Assembly: GCF_016522505.1 (NCBI RefSeq)
Contig: NZ_JAEHOH010000002.1
Span: 33,589 to 97,588, forward strand
Reading direction: 5' to 3'
DNA from: Leucobacter chromiisoli
Lineage (GTDB): Bacteria; Actinomycetota; Actinomycetes; Actinomycetales; Microbacteriaceae
DNA length: 64,000 nt
Part shown: positions 10,918 to 20,246 of the stretch, piece by piece
Numbering within the stretch: position 1 is the stretch's first letter
Layout of the letters: each line of letters begins with the position of its first letter
Made by a program: the position numbers and the translations under genes
Notes under the pieces: generated by a model
The model's database searches: none
What the model was told of the DNA's origin: nothing
The model's input: only the letters and a program-made list of their open reading frames with translations

Positions 10918-12645
10918 ATGGCTCTCCCAGGTGCTCGCCCCGTCCGCTCGCCTCGCGGCACTGAACTCTCCGCGAAAAGCTGGCAGACGGAAGCCCCGCT
11001 CCGCATGCTCATGAACAACCTCGACCCCGAGGTCGCCGAGCGCCCCGACGACCTCGTGGTCTACGGGGGCACCGGTCGCGCTGCCCGCAGCTGGGAGGCG
11101 TACGACGCGATCGTCGACACCCTCCGCGACCTCGAGGAGGACGAGACCCTGCTCGTGCAGTCGGGTAAGCCGGTCGGCGTCTTCCGCACCAACACGTGGG
11201 CGCCGCGCGTGCTCATCGCCAACTCGAACCTCGTCGGCGACTGGGCGACCTGGCCCGAGTTCCGAAAGCTCGAGGCCGAGGGGCTCATGATGTACGGCCA
11301 GATGACCGCTGGATCGTGGATCTACATCGGTACGCAGGGCATCCTCCAGGGCACCTATGAAACCTTCGCCGCCGCCGGCCGGAAGCTCATCGGCCAGAAG
11401 CGCATCGAGGGCGTCGCGGGCAAGGGCTCGCTCGCCGGCACGATCACCCTGACCGGCGGCTGCGGCGGCATGGGCGGCGCCCAACCCCTCGCCGTCACCC
11501 TGAACGACGGCGCCTGCCTCATCGTCGACGTCGACAAGACCCGCCTCGATCGCCGCGCGGGCAAGCGCTACCTGGACGAGGTCGTCGAAGACCTCGACGA
11601 GGCCCTCGCCAAGGTGCAGCAGGCCAAGGACGAGCAGCGCGGCTGGTCGGTCGGCCTCGTCGGCAACGCCGCCGAGGTGTTCCCCGAGATCCTGCGCCGC
11701 CACCGGGCCGGCGAGATCACCATCGACCTCGTGACCGACCAGACCTCCGCGCACGACCCGCTGTCGTACCTGCCCATCCGCTACACCGTCGAGGAGTGGC
11801 ACGCGCGGGCCGAGGCCGATCCCGAGCAGTTCACGAAGGACGCGCAGGCCGCGATGGCCGTGCACGTCAAGGCCATGGTCGAATTCCAGGACGCGGGGGC
11901 CGAGGTCTTCGACTACGGCAACTCGATCCGCGACGAGGCTCGGAAAGGCGGCTACGACCGCTCCTTCGAGTTCCCCGGCTTCGTCCCGGCCTACATCCGG
12001 CCGCTGTTCTGCGAGGGCCTCGGCCCGTTCCGCTGGGCCGCTCTCTCGGGCGATCCCGATGACATCCGTGTCACCGACGAGGCGCTCAAGGAGCTCTTCC
12101 CGGAGAACACGCACCTCCACAACTGGCTCGACGCGGCTGCTGAGCGCGTCGAGTACGAGGGCCTTCCGGCCCGCATCTGCTGGCTCGGCTACGGCGAGCG
12201 CCACCGGGCCGGCCTCCTCTTCAACCGCCTCGTCGCCGAGGACAAGGTCAAGGCGCCGATCGTGATCGGCCGCGACCACCTCGATTCGGGATCGGTCGCA
12301 TCACCCTACCGTGAGACCGAGGCCATGGCCGACGGCTCCGACGCGATCGCCGACTGGCCGCTGCTCAACGCCCTCACCGCGACCTCGTCCGGCGCGACGT
12401 GGGTGTCGATCCACCACGGCGGCGGTGTCGGGATCGGCCGCTCCATCCACACCGGCCAGGTCTCGGTCGCCGACGGCACCGAGCTCGCGGCCGAGAAGCT
12501 CTCGCGCCTGCTCACCAACGACCCCGGCATGGGGGTCATCCGTCACGTCGACGCCGGCTACGAGCGCGCCGCCGAGGTCGCCGAAGAGCGCGGGGTCAGG
12601 ATCCCCGTCGCACCGACCACCCGCAACACCGACCGCGCCTGGTAG
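10918..12645 (+). CDS. hutU: Urocanate hydratase
   Basis: A 575-residue urocanase, which adds water to urocanate using tightly bound NAD to give imidazolonepropionate. The NAD-binding [18 protein letters not shown] is near residue 180, and the family signature [15 protein letters not shown] with the conserved Cys is near residue 418. ATG 10918 is preferred: AAAGG lies 7 nt upstream and [17 protein letters not shown] is a normal N-terminus. All visible active-site segments are canonical. This matters because the neighbouring HutH homologue is not, so urocanate itself still seems to be an intermediate. Confidence 0.94.
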   Translation: MALPGARPVRSPRGTELSAKSWQTEAPLRMLMNNLDPEVAERPDDLVVYGGTGRAARSWEAYDAIVDTLRDLEEDETLLVQSGKPVGVFRTNTWAPRVLIANSNLVGDWATWPEFRKLEAEGLMMYGQMTAGSWIYIGTQGILQGTYETFAAAGRKLIGQKRIEGVAGKGSLAGTITLTGGCGGMGGAQPLAVTLNDGACLIVDVDKTRLDRRAGKRYLDEVVEDLDEALAKVQQAKDEQRGWSVGLVGNAAEVFPEILRRHRAGEITIDLVTDQTSAHDPLSYLPIRYTVEEWHARAEADPEQFTKDAQAAMAVHVKAMVEFQDAGAEVFDYGNSIRDEARKGGYDRSFEFPGFVPAYIRPLFCEGLGPFRWAALSGDPDDIRVTDEALKELFPENTHLHNWLDAAAERVEYEGLPARICWLGYGERHRAGLLFNRLVAEDKVKAPIVIGRDHLDSGSVASPYRETEAMADGSDAIADWPLLNALTATSSGATWVSIHHGGGVGIGRSIHTGQVSVADGTELAAEKLSRLLTNDPGMGVIRHVDAGYERAAEVAEERGVRIPVAPTTRNTDRAW

Positions 12646-12729
12646 GTCGTCGGTCGTCCGCTCGGTCCGCTCCTCCCGCGCCGCCGCACGTTCGGAGCGA
12701 CCCGACCCGCACGATGAGAGAGTGAACCC

Positions 12730-14019
12730 ATGAGCGAGCCAACCGCGTCGGACGCACGAGCCATGCTGATCGAGAACATCGGCGAACTGACCACGAACGA
12801 CCCGGAACTCGGCGAGGGGATCGGCGGGCGGATCCGCGAGGCCGCCGTCGTGGTCGAGGGCGGCAGGGTCGCCTGGGTCGGTGCGTCGTCGTCGGCCCCA
12901 GCGGCCGACGAACGGTTCGACGCCGACGGCCGCGCGGTGCTGCCCGGGTGGGTCGACTCTCACACGCACATGGTATTCGCCGGCGACCGCACGGCGGAGT
13001 TCGAGGCCCGTATGGCGGGTGAGCCGTATGCGGCGGGCGGGATCAACGTCACCGTGAACGCGACTCGCGCGGCGTCGGACCCCGAGCTCGAGGCGAATCT
13101 CGCCAGGCTGGTCGCCGAGGCCCGCCGCGGCGGCACCACGACGATCGAGACGAAGACCGGATACGGGCTCACGGTCGGTGACGAGGTGCGGGCCGCGCGC
13201 CTCGCCGGCCGTCAGGTCGACGCCGTCACCTTCCTGGGCGCGCACGTCGTACCTGCGGGTGCCGACTCTGCGGAATACCTCGACCTCGTCACCGGGCCGA
13301 TGCTCGCGGCGGTCGCCCCGTATGTCAGCGCCGTCGACGTGTTCTGCGAGACGGGCGCCTTCGACGAGGCCGGGACGCGGCGCGTGCTCGACGCGGCCCG
13401 CGCGGCAGGGCTCGCGACCCGCTTGCACGGGAACCAGCTCGGCCACGGGCCGGGAGCCCGGCTCGCGGTCGAGTACGGCTCGCTGAGCGTGGACCACCTC
13501 GGCTTCCTCTCCGACGCGGACATCGAAGCGCTCGCCGGGTCGTGGAGTGGTGCGGGATCGCGGAGCGCTGCCCGGGGCGGCAGGGGATCGCAGGGCGGTG
13601 CGCACGGCACCGTCGCGACCGTGCTGCCCGCCTGCGACCTCTCGACGAGGATGCCGCTCGCCCCCGCTCGCCGGCTGCTCGACGCCGGCGCGGTCGTAGC
13701 GATCGCGTCGAACTGCAATCCGGGCACGTCATACACCTCGTCCATGGCGTTCTGCGTCGCGACGGCCGTGCTGCAGATGGGGCTCACGATCCAGGAGGCG
13801 GTGCGTGCCGCGACGCTCGGCGGTGCGATGGCCCTCGATATGGATCGGGATGGCTGGACCGACCCCGCAGGTGCGGTGCAGCCCGCGGTCGGCGCCGTCC
13901 GCGCGGGCGCGCGCGCCGACCTGCAGCTGCTCGAAGCGCCCTCGGCGACGCATCTCGCATACCGTCCGGGTCTACCGCTCGTATCCGCGGTGTGGCGAGC
14001 CGGCGAGCGCGTCGTCTGA
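12730..14019 (+). CDS. hutI: Imidazolonepropionase
   Basis: A 429-residue amidohydrolase-superfamily enzyme that opens imidazolonepropionate to formimidoylglutamate. Metal motif [12 protein letters not shown] is near residue 76; TKTGYGL, a GNQLGHG segment and SVDHLGF follow. Two features are odd. The late strand reads [14 protein letters not shown], with Asn where the family usually has the metal/substrate Asp of a TDxNPG-like motif. Also, about 22 Gly/Ser/Arg-rich residues (from about 275) separate EALAGS from [11 protein letters not shown], looking like an in-frame low-complexity insertion. It follows hutU after 84 nt. Function is likely retained, but the Asn should be checked against actinobacterial relatives. 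Confidence 0.88.
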   Translation: MSEPTASDARAMLIENIGELTTNDPELGEGIGGRIREAAVVVEGGRVAWVGASSSAPAADERFDADGRAVLPGWVDSHTHMVFAGDRTAEFEARMAGEPYAAGGINVTVNATRAASDPELEANLARLVAEARRGGTTTIETKTGYGLTVGDEVRAARLAGRQVDAVTFLGAHVVPAGADSAEYLDLVTGPMLAAVAPYVSAVDVFCETGAFDEAGTRRVLDAARAAGLATRLHGNQLGHGPGARLAVEYGSLSVDHLGFLSDADIEALAGSWSGAGSRSAARGGRGSQGGAHGTVATVLPACDLSTRMPLAPARRLLDAGAVVAIASNCNPGTSYTSSMAFCVATAVLQMGLTIQEAVRAATLGGAMALDMDRDGWTDPAGAVQPAVGAVRAGARADLQLLEAPSATHLAYRPGLPLVSAVWRAGERVV

Positions 14020-14028
14020 AGCCACCCC

Positions 14029-14850
14029 TCAGTGCTCCCGGGGTCCTCTGTTGTACAGCCGGGACGACAGCGTCTCGGCGGCGCGGCTGACCTCGCGCGC
14101 GATCGCCGGATACGTGTCCTCCTCGGTAGCCGGATGCGGGAAGGTGGCGGTCATGGCGGCGACCGGCCAGCCCCGGTGGTCGAGCACCGGGACCGAGATG
14201 GAGGCGAGCCCGGGCGAGACGGCAGCCTGTTCGAGGGCGTAGCCGCGGGCGGCGGTGTCATCGAGCACCTGGCGGAGCCTCGAGTAGCGGTCGATCGCGA
14301 CCGGTTGCGCGCGATCGGTTGAGAGCATCGGATCGGCAGATGAGGCGATGCCGACCGCAAACGCCGACGAGTTGGGGAACAGCGCTCTCACCTGGGCCTT
14401 CGGCATGGCCGAGAGGACCGCCCTGCCGCTCGCGGTAGAGTGCGCCGGGAGGCGGACGTCGATGTCGGTGATCATCGACGGTGCTCCGGGAGCGCGCTCC
14501 TCCACCACGTAGACGACGTTCTGACCGTGCAGCAGCGCGAGGTGACCGCTGAACCCCAGCCGATCGACGAGTTGTCGCACGAGCGGACGGCCGAGTCGGG
14601 AGATGGGCTCCTGCCGCGCATAGGCGCTGCTCAACTCCACCGTGGCGAGGCCGAGCCCCCAACGCCGCTCCTCGGGCAGGTGCATCACGTAGCCGTGCTC
14701 GGCCAGTGTGGCGAGGAGCTGGTAGACCGTCGAACGGGGCAGCTCCAGCTGCTGCGCGATGGCGCTCGCGGGCAGCGGGCCGCGCACAGACGCGAGGAGC
14801 CCGAGGATCCGCAGGGCGTGATCCAGTGCGGGAACCTTCGACTGCGACAT
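14029..14850 (-). CDS. IclR-family regulator of the hut island
   Basis: A 273-residue regulator. The N-terminal winged helix (residues about 8-65: ALDHALRILGLLASV, SAIAQQLELPRSTVYQLLATLAEHGYV) is followed by an IclR effector domain with HSTASGRAVLSAM near residue 135 and ARGYALEQAAVSPGLASISVPV. It converges on hutI with only 9 nt between the stops and lies downstream of the importer operon, past a strong terminator. It is one of two IclR proteins in the island and a candidate reader of the repeated palindrome at 10759 and 23736. Confidence 0.85.
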   Translation of the reverse strand: MSQSKVPALDHALRILGLLASVRGPLPASAIAQQLELPRSTVYQLLATLAEHGYVMHLPEERRWGLGLATVELSSAYARQEPISRLGRPLVRQLVDRLGFSGHLALLHGQNVVYVVEERAPGAPSMITDIDVRLPAHSTASGRAVLSAMPKAQVRALFPNSSAFAVGIASSADPMLSTDRAQPVAIDRYSRLRQVLDDTAARGYALEQAAVSPGLASISVPVLDHRGWPVAAMTATFPHPATEEDTYPAIAREVSRAAETLSSRLYNRGPREH

Positions 14851-14900
14851 GGTGAGACTCTATTCCGTGTCCGGGAGCGTGAAGCGGTGGAGAGCGTCTC

Positions 14901-14955
14901 CGCGAAGCGCAGCGGGGCCCGGCGTTCAGCACGCCCGGCCCCGCTGCGCTTCGCG
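14901..14955 (-). terminator. Strong hairpin terminator after the OpuC-type importer operon
   Basis: A 19-bp perfect stem (14901-14919 with 14937-14955) carries an inner GGCGT/ACGCC stem near the apex. It lies 17 nt past the stop of the binding-protein gene and ahead of the iclR start. There is no T-run, as is common in high-GC terminators. Confidence 0.7.
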
Positions 14956-14972
14956 AGCTCCTCGAGGGCGGC

Positions 14973-15893
14973 TCAGATGCCGTTCTCCTCGAGCCAGTCG
15001 GTGGCGATCTGATTGATGTCGTCGCCGTTCGCGATACGGTCGTTCATCGCCATCAGATTCTCTGTGGTGAGGGCGGCAGAGATGGAGTTGAGCACCTCGA
15101 CCACCTCGTCGCTCGCGACGTTCTCGTTGATGACCGGAAGGATGTTGGCCGGAGGGAACAGCCCCTTGTCGTCTTCGAGAGCGACGAGGCCGTTCGCCTC
15201 GATCGCGGGGTCGGAGCTGAACATGTCGCCGACCTGCGCCTGCCCGTTCTGCAGTGCGGTAAGCGTGAGCGGACCGCCCGCGTCGAGCACCTTGAACTCC
15301 TTGAATTCGAGCCCGTAGACCTCTTGCAGGCCGGGCACGCCCTCGTGACGGGATTTCCACTCGGCTGGTCCGGCGAGCACGAGCTCGCCCGCGACGGGCT
15401 CGAGGTCCGAGATGGTCTTCAGGTCGTGCTCCTCGGCGACGTCGGGCGTGACGACGAGCGTGTCCGCGTTCTCCGCCTCGGACTCGTCGAGCACCATCAG
15501 CTCATCGGGGGCGAGCAGTTCGTCGAGCTGCGTGCGCAGCCCCTCGGGGTCGCTCGGATCGATCTCGCCGCCGAGTTCGGCGAGCAGCGAACCGTTGTAC
15601 TCGGGCAGCAGGTTGATCGAGCCGTCGCGCAGCGCTTCGAGGTAGATCTCGCGGCTGCCGATGTTGAGCTGCTCCTCGACCTCGATGTCGGCGTTCTGCA
15701 GTGCTTGCGAATAGATGGTGGCGAGCAGTTGGCTCTCCGCGAAGTCGGCTGAGCCGACGATGACCGTGTCGGACCCTCCGTTTCCGCCCCCGTCGCCGGA
15801 GCCGGAGCTGAGCGGGTCTCCGCCGCCGCCGCAGGCGGTGAGGGCGAGCGCCGAGACGGCGATGATCCCTGTCATGATGAATTTCTTGCGCAT
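14973..15893 (-). CDS. OpuC/ProX-type substrate-binding lipoprotein
   Basis: A 306-residue lipoprotein with signal MRKKFIMTGIIAVSALAL and lipobox LTAC, then a Gly/Ser linker. The mature domain belongs to the osmoprotectant-binding OpuAC/ProX group: VIVGSADFAESQLLATIYSQAL, INLLPEYNGSLLAELG and AQVGDMFSSDPAIEANGL. That group binds quaternary ammonium compounds (choline, betaines, ergothioneine), while related HutX binds histidine. The ATG at 15893 has an AAAGGAAA box. Last gene of a four-gene importer operon embedded in the hut island; the substrate is inferred below. Confidence 0.88.
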   Translation of the reverse strand: MRKKFIMTGIIAVSALALTACGGGGDPLSSGSGDGGGNGGSDTVIVGSADFAESQLLATIYSQALQNADIEVEEQLNIGSREIYLEALRDGSINLLPEYNGSLLAELGGEIDPSDPEGLRTQLDELLAPDELMVLDESEAENADTLVVTPDVAEEHDLKTISDLEPVAGELVLAGPAEWKSRHEGVPGLQEVYGLEFKEFKVLDAGGPLTLTALQNGQAQVGDMFSSDPAIEANGLVALEDDKGLFPPANILPVINENVASDEVVEVLNSISAALTTENLMAMNDRIANGDDINQIATDWLEENGI

Positions 15894-15928
15894 GAGATTT
15901 CCTTTCGAGGGGGTCCGATTCTCCGCGG

Positions 15929-16669
15929 CTATCCGCGGCCCAGGTTCAGCAGAGCGGTTTCGGTATCGAGCGCTGCGGGGGTCCTCTGCTGACGTACGCG
16001 GCGGGTGAGGCCGGGTGATACGAGCAGGCGCTCCAGCAGGGCGAACGCGACCTCGAGCAGGATCGCCAGCACGGCGAGCACGATGGCACCGCCCGCCATC
16101 TCCGCGTAGTTGTTGCCGGCGCGGCCGTCGAGGATGAACCGTCCGAGGCCGTCCAGCGAGACGTAGGCGGCCACTGTGGCGGTGGAGACGATCTGCAACG
16201 TGGCTCCGCGGATGCCCGAGAGCGTCAACGGCAGTGCGCACGGGATCTCGATCTTGAAGATGATCTCGACGGTGGAGAACCCCATGCCGCGGGCGGCGTC
16301 GATGACGGAGCGATCGATCGCGCGGATGCCGCTGGCGACCCCGCTGAGGATCGGCGGCACTGCGAGCAGTACCAGCACGATCAGCGACGGGATGATGAAT
16401 GCCAGGTTGCTGGCGAATGCGGGAGAGATGATGAGCACGAGCAGGATCAGCAGACCCAGTGTGGGCAGCGCGCGCATCGCATTCACCGATCCCATGATCA
16501 GGCTCTCGCCTTTGCCGGTGTGCCCGACGAAGATGCCCAGCGGTACCGCGATGATCGCCGCCACGAGCAGGGAGACGAGCGAGTAGATCAGGTGCATCAT
16601 CGACTGATACGGGATCGACCCGGCTCCGCTCCAGTGCGCGGGGTCTGTGAGCCAGCCGAAGATATCCAT
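15929..16669 (-). CDS. OpuC-type ABC transporter permease
   Basis: A 246-residue permease starting MDIFGWLTDPAHWSGAGSIP at the ATG that shares a base with the TAA of the upstream permease gene (TAATG). About six hydrophobic spans are visible. The ATPase-coupling loop is AARGMGFSTVEIIFKIEIPCALP. An upstream start at 16693 is possible but would overlap the neighbour further. It pairs with the next permease to form the channel of the OpuC/ProW-like importer. Confidence 0.84.
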   Translation of the reverse strand: MDIFGWLTDPAHWSGAGSIPYQSMMHLIYSLVSLLVAAIIAVPLGIFVGHTGKGESLIMGSVNAMRALPTLGLLILLVLIISPAFASNLAFIIPSLIVLVLLAVPPILSGVASGIRAIDRSVIDAARGMGFSTVEIIFKIEIPCALPLTLSGIRGATLQIVSTATVAAYVSLDGLGRFILDGRAGNNYAEMAGGAIVLAVLAILLEVAFALLERLLVSPGLTRRVRQQRTPAALDTETALLNLGRG

Positions 16670-17316
16670 TACAGGGCCCCCTTCTGGCTCCACGGCGTGA
16701 GCGTCTTGCCGAGCAGTACGAGCAGCCGGTCGAGCAGGAGCGCGAGCAGCAGGCAGACCACGAGGCCTACGATGATGGGCACGAACAGTCGGCGGGTGAA
16801 CCCCATCGTGAAGAGCGTGCCGAGCTGGGCGATGCCGATCACCGCCGCCATGGTGACGATCGAGATGTTCGCGACCACCACCACTCGCAGACCCGAGAGG
16901 ATCGTCGGCACCGAGATGGGCAGCTGGATCTTGAAGAAGGTCTGCATCCGCGTGTAGCCGATGCCCTCTGCCGCCTTCACGACGTCGGGAGAGACGGAGT
17001 CGAGGCCGTCGGCGACGACGCGCACCAGCAGTGCGATCGTGTAGATCACGAGGGCGACGATGATGTTCAGCGGATCGAGGATCTTGGTGCCCAGGATCTG
17101 CGGCATCAGGATGAACAGCGCGAGGGACGGGATCGTGTAGAACAGGCTCGTGCCGCCGACGATGAACGTGTACAGCCGCCGGTAGTTGAACGCCAGGTAG
17201 CCGAGCGGGATGGACAGGATCAGGCCGATCAGCGTCGGCAGCAGCGTCAGCCAGAGGTGTGACAGCGTGAGCTGGCCGATCTGCTCGGCGTTATTGGCGA
17301 TCCAGTCGAGCCTCAT
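16669..17316 (-). CDS. OpuC-type ABC transporter permease (second)
   Basis: A 215-residue permease with about six membrane spans and the coupling loop AAEGIGYTRMQTFFKIQLPIS. Its short length and LGTKILDPLNIIVALVIYTIALLVR core are typical of OpuCB/OpuCD proteins. Its ATG overlaps the ATPase stop (ATGA), and it overlaps the following permease by one base, so the operon is tightly coupled. Confidence 0.84.
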   Translation of the reverse strand: MRLDWIANNAEQIGQLTLSHLWLTLLPTLIGLILSIPLGYLAFNYRRLYTFIVGGTSLFYTIPSLALFILMPQILGTKILDPLNIIVALVIYTIALLVRVVADGLDSVSPDVVKAAEGIGYTRMQTFFKIQLPISVPTILSGLRVVVVANISIVTMAAVIGIAQLGTLFTMGFTRRLFVPIIVGLVVCLLLALLLDRLLVLLGKTLTPWSQKGAL

Positions 17317-18398
17317 GAAGACCGCTCCTCTGCGAGCGATTCGACTGCGCCGTGGATCACGGCGTCGGAGCCGAGCGTGCCGAGGTAGTAGCCGCGGTCG
17401 TCGACCACGATGGCCCGGCCGCTGGGGCTGGCGAGCGCCGCGTCGAGCAATTCGCGGTAGTTGCCGCGACTGTGCGAGACCGTCGCGGCGGGCACGAGGC
17501 GGTCGCTGGAGGCTGTGCCCGCGGTCGTCCGCGTCCAGCCGAGCGGCGCGTCGAACTCGTCGCGGGCCACGATCCAGGCCCCTTCGGTTGCGCCGACCGG
17601 CTCACCGACACGCGCCGAGGGCGTCTGCTGGGGCGCGAGCGAGGCGATGCGCTCGAAGCTGAGCGCGTGGTAGCCCCGCGACTCGCCGAGGAAGTCGGCG
17701 ACGAACGCATCGGCGGGGCTCGCGAGGATCTCGGCGGGGGAGCCGATCTGGGCGAGGACGCCGCCCTCTTTGAGTACGACGATCTGATCGCCGAGCCTCA
17801 GCGCCTCGTCGATGTCGTGGGTGACCATGATGATGGTCTTGGCGAGGTCGGCCTGGATGCGCAGGAATTCCGCCTGCAACTGCTTGCGCACAATCGGGTC
17901 GACTGCGCTGAACGGCTCGTCCATCAGCATGAACGGAGGATCGGCCGCGAGTGCGCGGGCGACGCCGACCCGCTGTTGCTGGCCGCCCGACAGCTGCCAG
18001 GGGTAGCGGCTGCCGTAATCCCGGTCGAGGCCCACCAGTTCGATCAGGTCGGCCGCGCGGGTTCGGGCCGCATGCTTGTCGGTGCCGTTCAGGTAGGGCA
18101 CAGCGCACACGTTGTCGAGCACGGTCTGGTGCGGGAAGAGACCGGCGTTCTGGATGACGTACCCGATCTTGCGACGCATCTTGATGGTGTCGACCGCGGC
18201 ATTGTCCTCGTCGCCGAGCAGGATCGTGCCCGAGGTCTGCTCGATGAGGCGGTTCACCATGCGCAGCGTGGTGGTCTTGCCGCAGCCCGAGGGGCCGACG
18301 AGCACGGTGATCTTGCCGGTGGGAGCCGTGAAGGAGAGGTCCGCCACGGCCGTGGTGCCGTTGTCGTAGGTCTTGACGACGTTCTTGAACTCGATCAT
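17313..18398 (-). CDS. OpuCA/ProV-type ABC transporter ATPase
   Basis: A 361-residue ATPase. Walker A GPSGCGKTTTLRM near residue 36, Q-loop YVIQNAGLFPHQT, signature [18 protein letters not shown], Walker B FMLMDEPFSAVDP and switch THDIDEALRLGD. After residue about 240 comes a regulatory tail like the CBS region of OpuCA, ending DDRGYYLGTLGSDAVIHGAVESL. It is the first gene of the importer operon and is divergent from the HutH-like gene across an AT-rich 285-nt control region. Confidence 0.88.
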   Translation of the reverse strand: MIEFKNVVKTYDNGTTAVADLSFTAPTGKITVLVGPSGCGKTTTLRMVNRLIEQTSGTILLGDEDNAAVDTIKMRRKIGYVIQNAGLFPHQTVLDNVCAVPYLNGTDKHAARTRAADLIELVGLDRDYGSRYPWQLSGGQQQRVGVARALAADPPFMLMDEPFSAVDPIVRKQLQAEFLRIQADLAKTIIMVTHDIDEALRLGDQIVVLKEGGVLAQIGSPAEILASPADAFVADFLGESRGYHALSFERIASLAPQQTPSARVGEPVGATEGAWIVARDEFDAPLGWTRTTAGTASSDRLVPAATVSHSRGNYRELLDAALASPSGRAIVVDDRGYYLGTLGSDAVIHGAVESLAEERSS

Positions 18399-18587
18399 GC
18401 GCGATGTGCTTTCTGGCTGCGGCGCGTGCTCCGGCTGCGAGCAGCGGCCTGGTGGGATGCGGGTGCGGTGCTCGATGGATGTGGCGACATCTTTGTCTTT
18501 CTATCTCTGGTCGTATCCGGTGTTTCGAGGGACATCGGCGGCGAGGGATCAGCGTTGAGGGTGGTGCTTGTACGCTAACCCATTCCG

Positions 18588-18641
18588 CACTAGATTTTCA
18601 CTTGTTAGAAGTGTAGTTTTTCATATCGTAATAATCTAGTG
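18588..18641. promoter_or_regulatory. AT-rich divergent control region between importer operon and HutH-like gene
   Basis: Outer perfect 9-bp inverted arms CACTAGATT (18588-18596) and AATCTAGTG (18633-18641). Inside them is a smaller pair, CACTT (18599-18603) with AAGTG (18609-18613). The block is strikingly AT-rich for this genome and lies 43 nt before the HutH-like ATG. A loose relative of the hut palindrome (TCCGGTGTTTCG, 18516-18527) sits 60 bp further left. Probably operator and promoter DNA for both directions. Confidence 0.5.
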
Positions 18642-18683
18642 ATTGCTGTGAAATATATTCCGATCTGTGACAAGGCGCCGACG

Positions 18684-20156
18684 ATGACCTACACCCTCCC
18701 CACCGAGCTCACCGTTCACGACATCGCGGCGATCGCCCGAGGTGCCGGGATTCGGGTGAGCGCATCCGCCCGGCGCGACATCGCGGAGCATCACCGGGCC
18801 GCGAACACGATCGCCGAGACCCGGCCCGTCTACGGCCGCTCCACGGGTGTCGGCGCGAACCGCCTGACCACAGCGGCCGCCGATCCCACCACTCACGGCA
18901 TGAACCTGCTGCGCAGCCACGCCGTCGATGCGGGCGCCCCCTTCGGGGCGGAGACCACCAGGGCCATGCTCGCCGTGCGACTGAACCAACTGCTGCAGCC
19001 CGGCTCGGGCATCGACCCGATCCTGATCGACGGACTCGAACGCATGCTCGCCGGCAACCACCTCCCCGAAGTGAGACGCTTCGGGAGCATCGGCACCGCC
19101 GACCTGCCAGCCTTGGCCGGCACGGCGCTCGCGCTGACCGGTGAACGGCCCACGAGCGTCGACGGGTTCGAGCCGATCGGACCGATCCGCGCCGACAGCG
19201 CACTCCCGTTCATGAGCTCGAGCGCGCTCACCCTCGCCGGTTCCGCGCTCGCCGCAGCCCGCCTGGAGACGCTCACCCGCGCCGGACTCGCCGCGTTCGC
19301 GCTTTCGGCGCTCGCCGCGCGCGCGAATCCCGAGGCGTTCTCGCCCGAGGCCGCGCTCGCGATCGGGAGCCCGACCTCGGCCGCGAACGCCGAGACGCTG
19401 AACGCGTTGCTCGGCGAAGCGGTGTGGGATCCGGCCAGGATCCAGGACCCCTTCGCGTACCGCGGCTTCCTGCCGGCCGCGAGTGTGACGACCAGCGCGG
19501 TGCGCCGGCTGAGCGAATCGGCCGAGACGCTGTGCAGCAGCGCTCAGGAGAATCCGCGTTTCTTCACGGACCGGGGCACCGTCGTGCACCACGGCGCGTT
19601 CCTCGAGAACTGGCTGGCGCACGAGCTCGATGCGACGGCGATCGCGCTCGCGCAGTCGGCGCCGCTCGTCGTCGGGCGGCTGCGCTTCATCAACGACGAC
19701 GCGTTCTCCGGGCTGCCGCGCTTCCTCGCTCCCTCGGGCGGCGGTGACTCGGGCACGATGATCGCGGAGTACGTCGCCGCCAGCGCGCTCGGCGATATCC
19801 TCGCGGGCGCTGCGCCGGTCTCCGTGCAGAGCGTGGTGCTCTCGTGCGGCGTGGAGGACGACGCCACGTTCGCGACGACCGCGCTCGGCAAGCTCGAACG
19901 GTCGATCGAGGCGTTCGAGACTCTGCTCGCGTGCGAGATCCTGGTCGCTGTGCGCGCGCTGCGGCTCAGCGATGTCTCAGATGAGGGGATGTCGCCCGCG
20001 GTGCGCCGGCTGTTGGAACTGGCGAGCGCGCTGCCCGAAGATCTGTCCGACCGCGACCTGCGCGGTGACGTCGAGGTCGCGCAGAGCCTGCTCGACGGTT
20101 TCGCCGAGGTCGCGGCAGAGGTCCGAGCGTTCACCGCAGTCGCCGCAGCATCCTGA
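18684..20156 (+). CDS. Histidine ammonia-lyase homologue lacking the MIO triad
   Basis: A 490-residue protein of the aromatic amino-acid lyase fold. It keeps Tyr50 in VYGRSTGVGANR (family YGxNTGxG), His79 in RSHAVDAGAPF and a VEDDATF segment resembling the catalytic Glu region. The cofactor site is changed: where the family reads GSxGASGDLAPL, it reads GSIGTADLPAL (T138-A139-D140), one residue short and without Ala-Ser-Gly, so MIO cannot form. The usual LINGTQ Asn is replaced in MSSSALT, and QDPYSLR has become QDPFAYR. The start is ATG 18684 (AAGG upstream). Deamination of histidine by the normal mechanism is unlikely; a lyase for a trimethylammonium substrate is a reasonable alternative. No other HutH is in the window. 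Confidence 0.8.
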   Translation: MTYTLPTELTVHDIAAIARGAGIRVSASARRDIAEHHRAANTIAETRPVYGRSTGVGANRLTTAAADPTTHGMNLLRSHAVDAGAPFGAETTRAMLAVRLNQLLQPGSGIDPILIDGLERMLAGNHLPEVRRFGSIGTADLPALAGTALALTGERPTSVDGFEPIGPIRADSALPFMSSSALTLAGSALAAARLETLTRAGLAAFALSALAARANPEAFSPEAALAIGSPTSAANAETLNALLGEAVWDPARIQDPFAYRGFLPAASVTTSAVRRLSESAETLCSSAQENPRFFTDRGTVVHHGAFLENWLAHELDATAIALAQSAPLVVGRLRFINDDAFSGLPRFLAPSGGGDSGTMIAEYVAASALGDILAGAAPVSVQSVVLSCGVEDDATFATTALGKLERSIEAFETLLACEILVAVRALRLSDVSDEGMSPAVRRLLELASALPEDLSDRDLRGDVEVAQSLLDGFAEVAAEVRAFTAVAAAS

Positions 20157-20246
20157 GTCTCCGGCCGGTCGTGCGGCATGGCCGCCGTTAGACTAGGTGC
20201 GGGGACTCCGCCGACGCGGGCACCCGAACAGTTGGAGAACTCGGAA

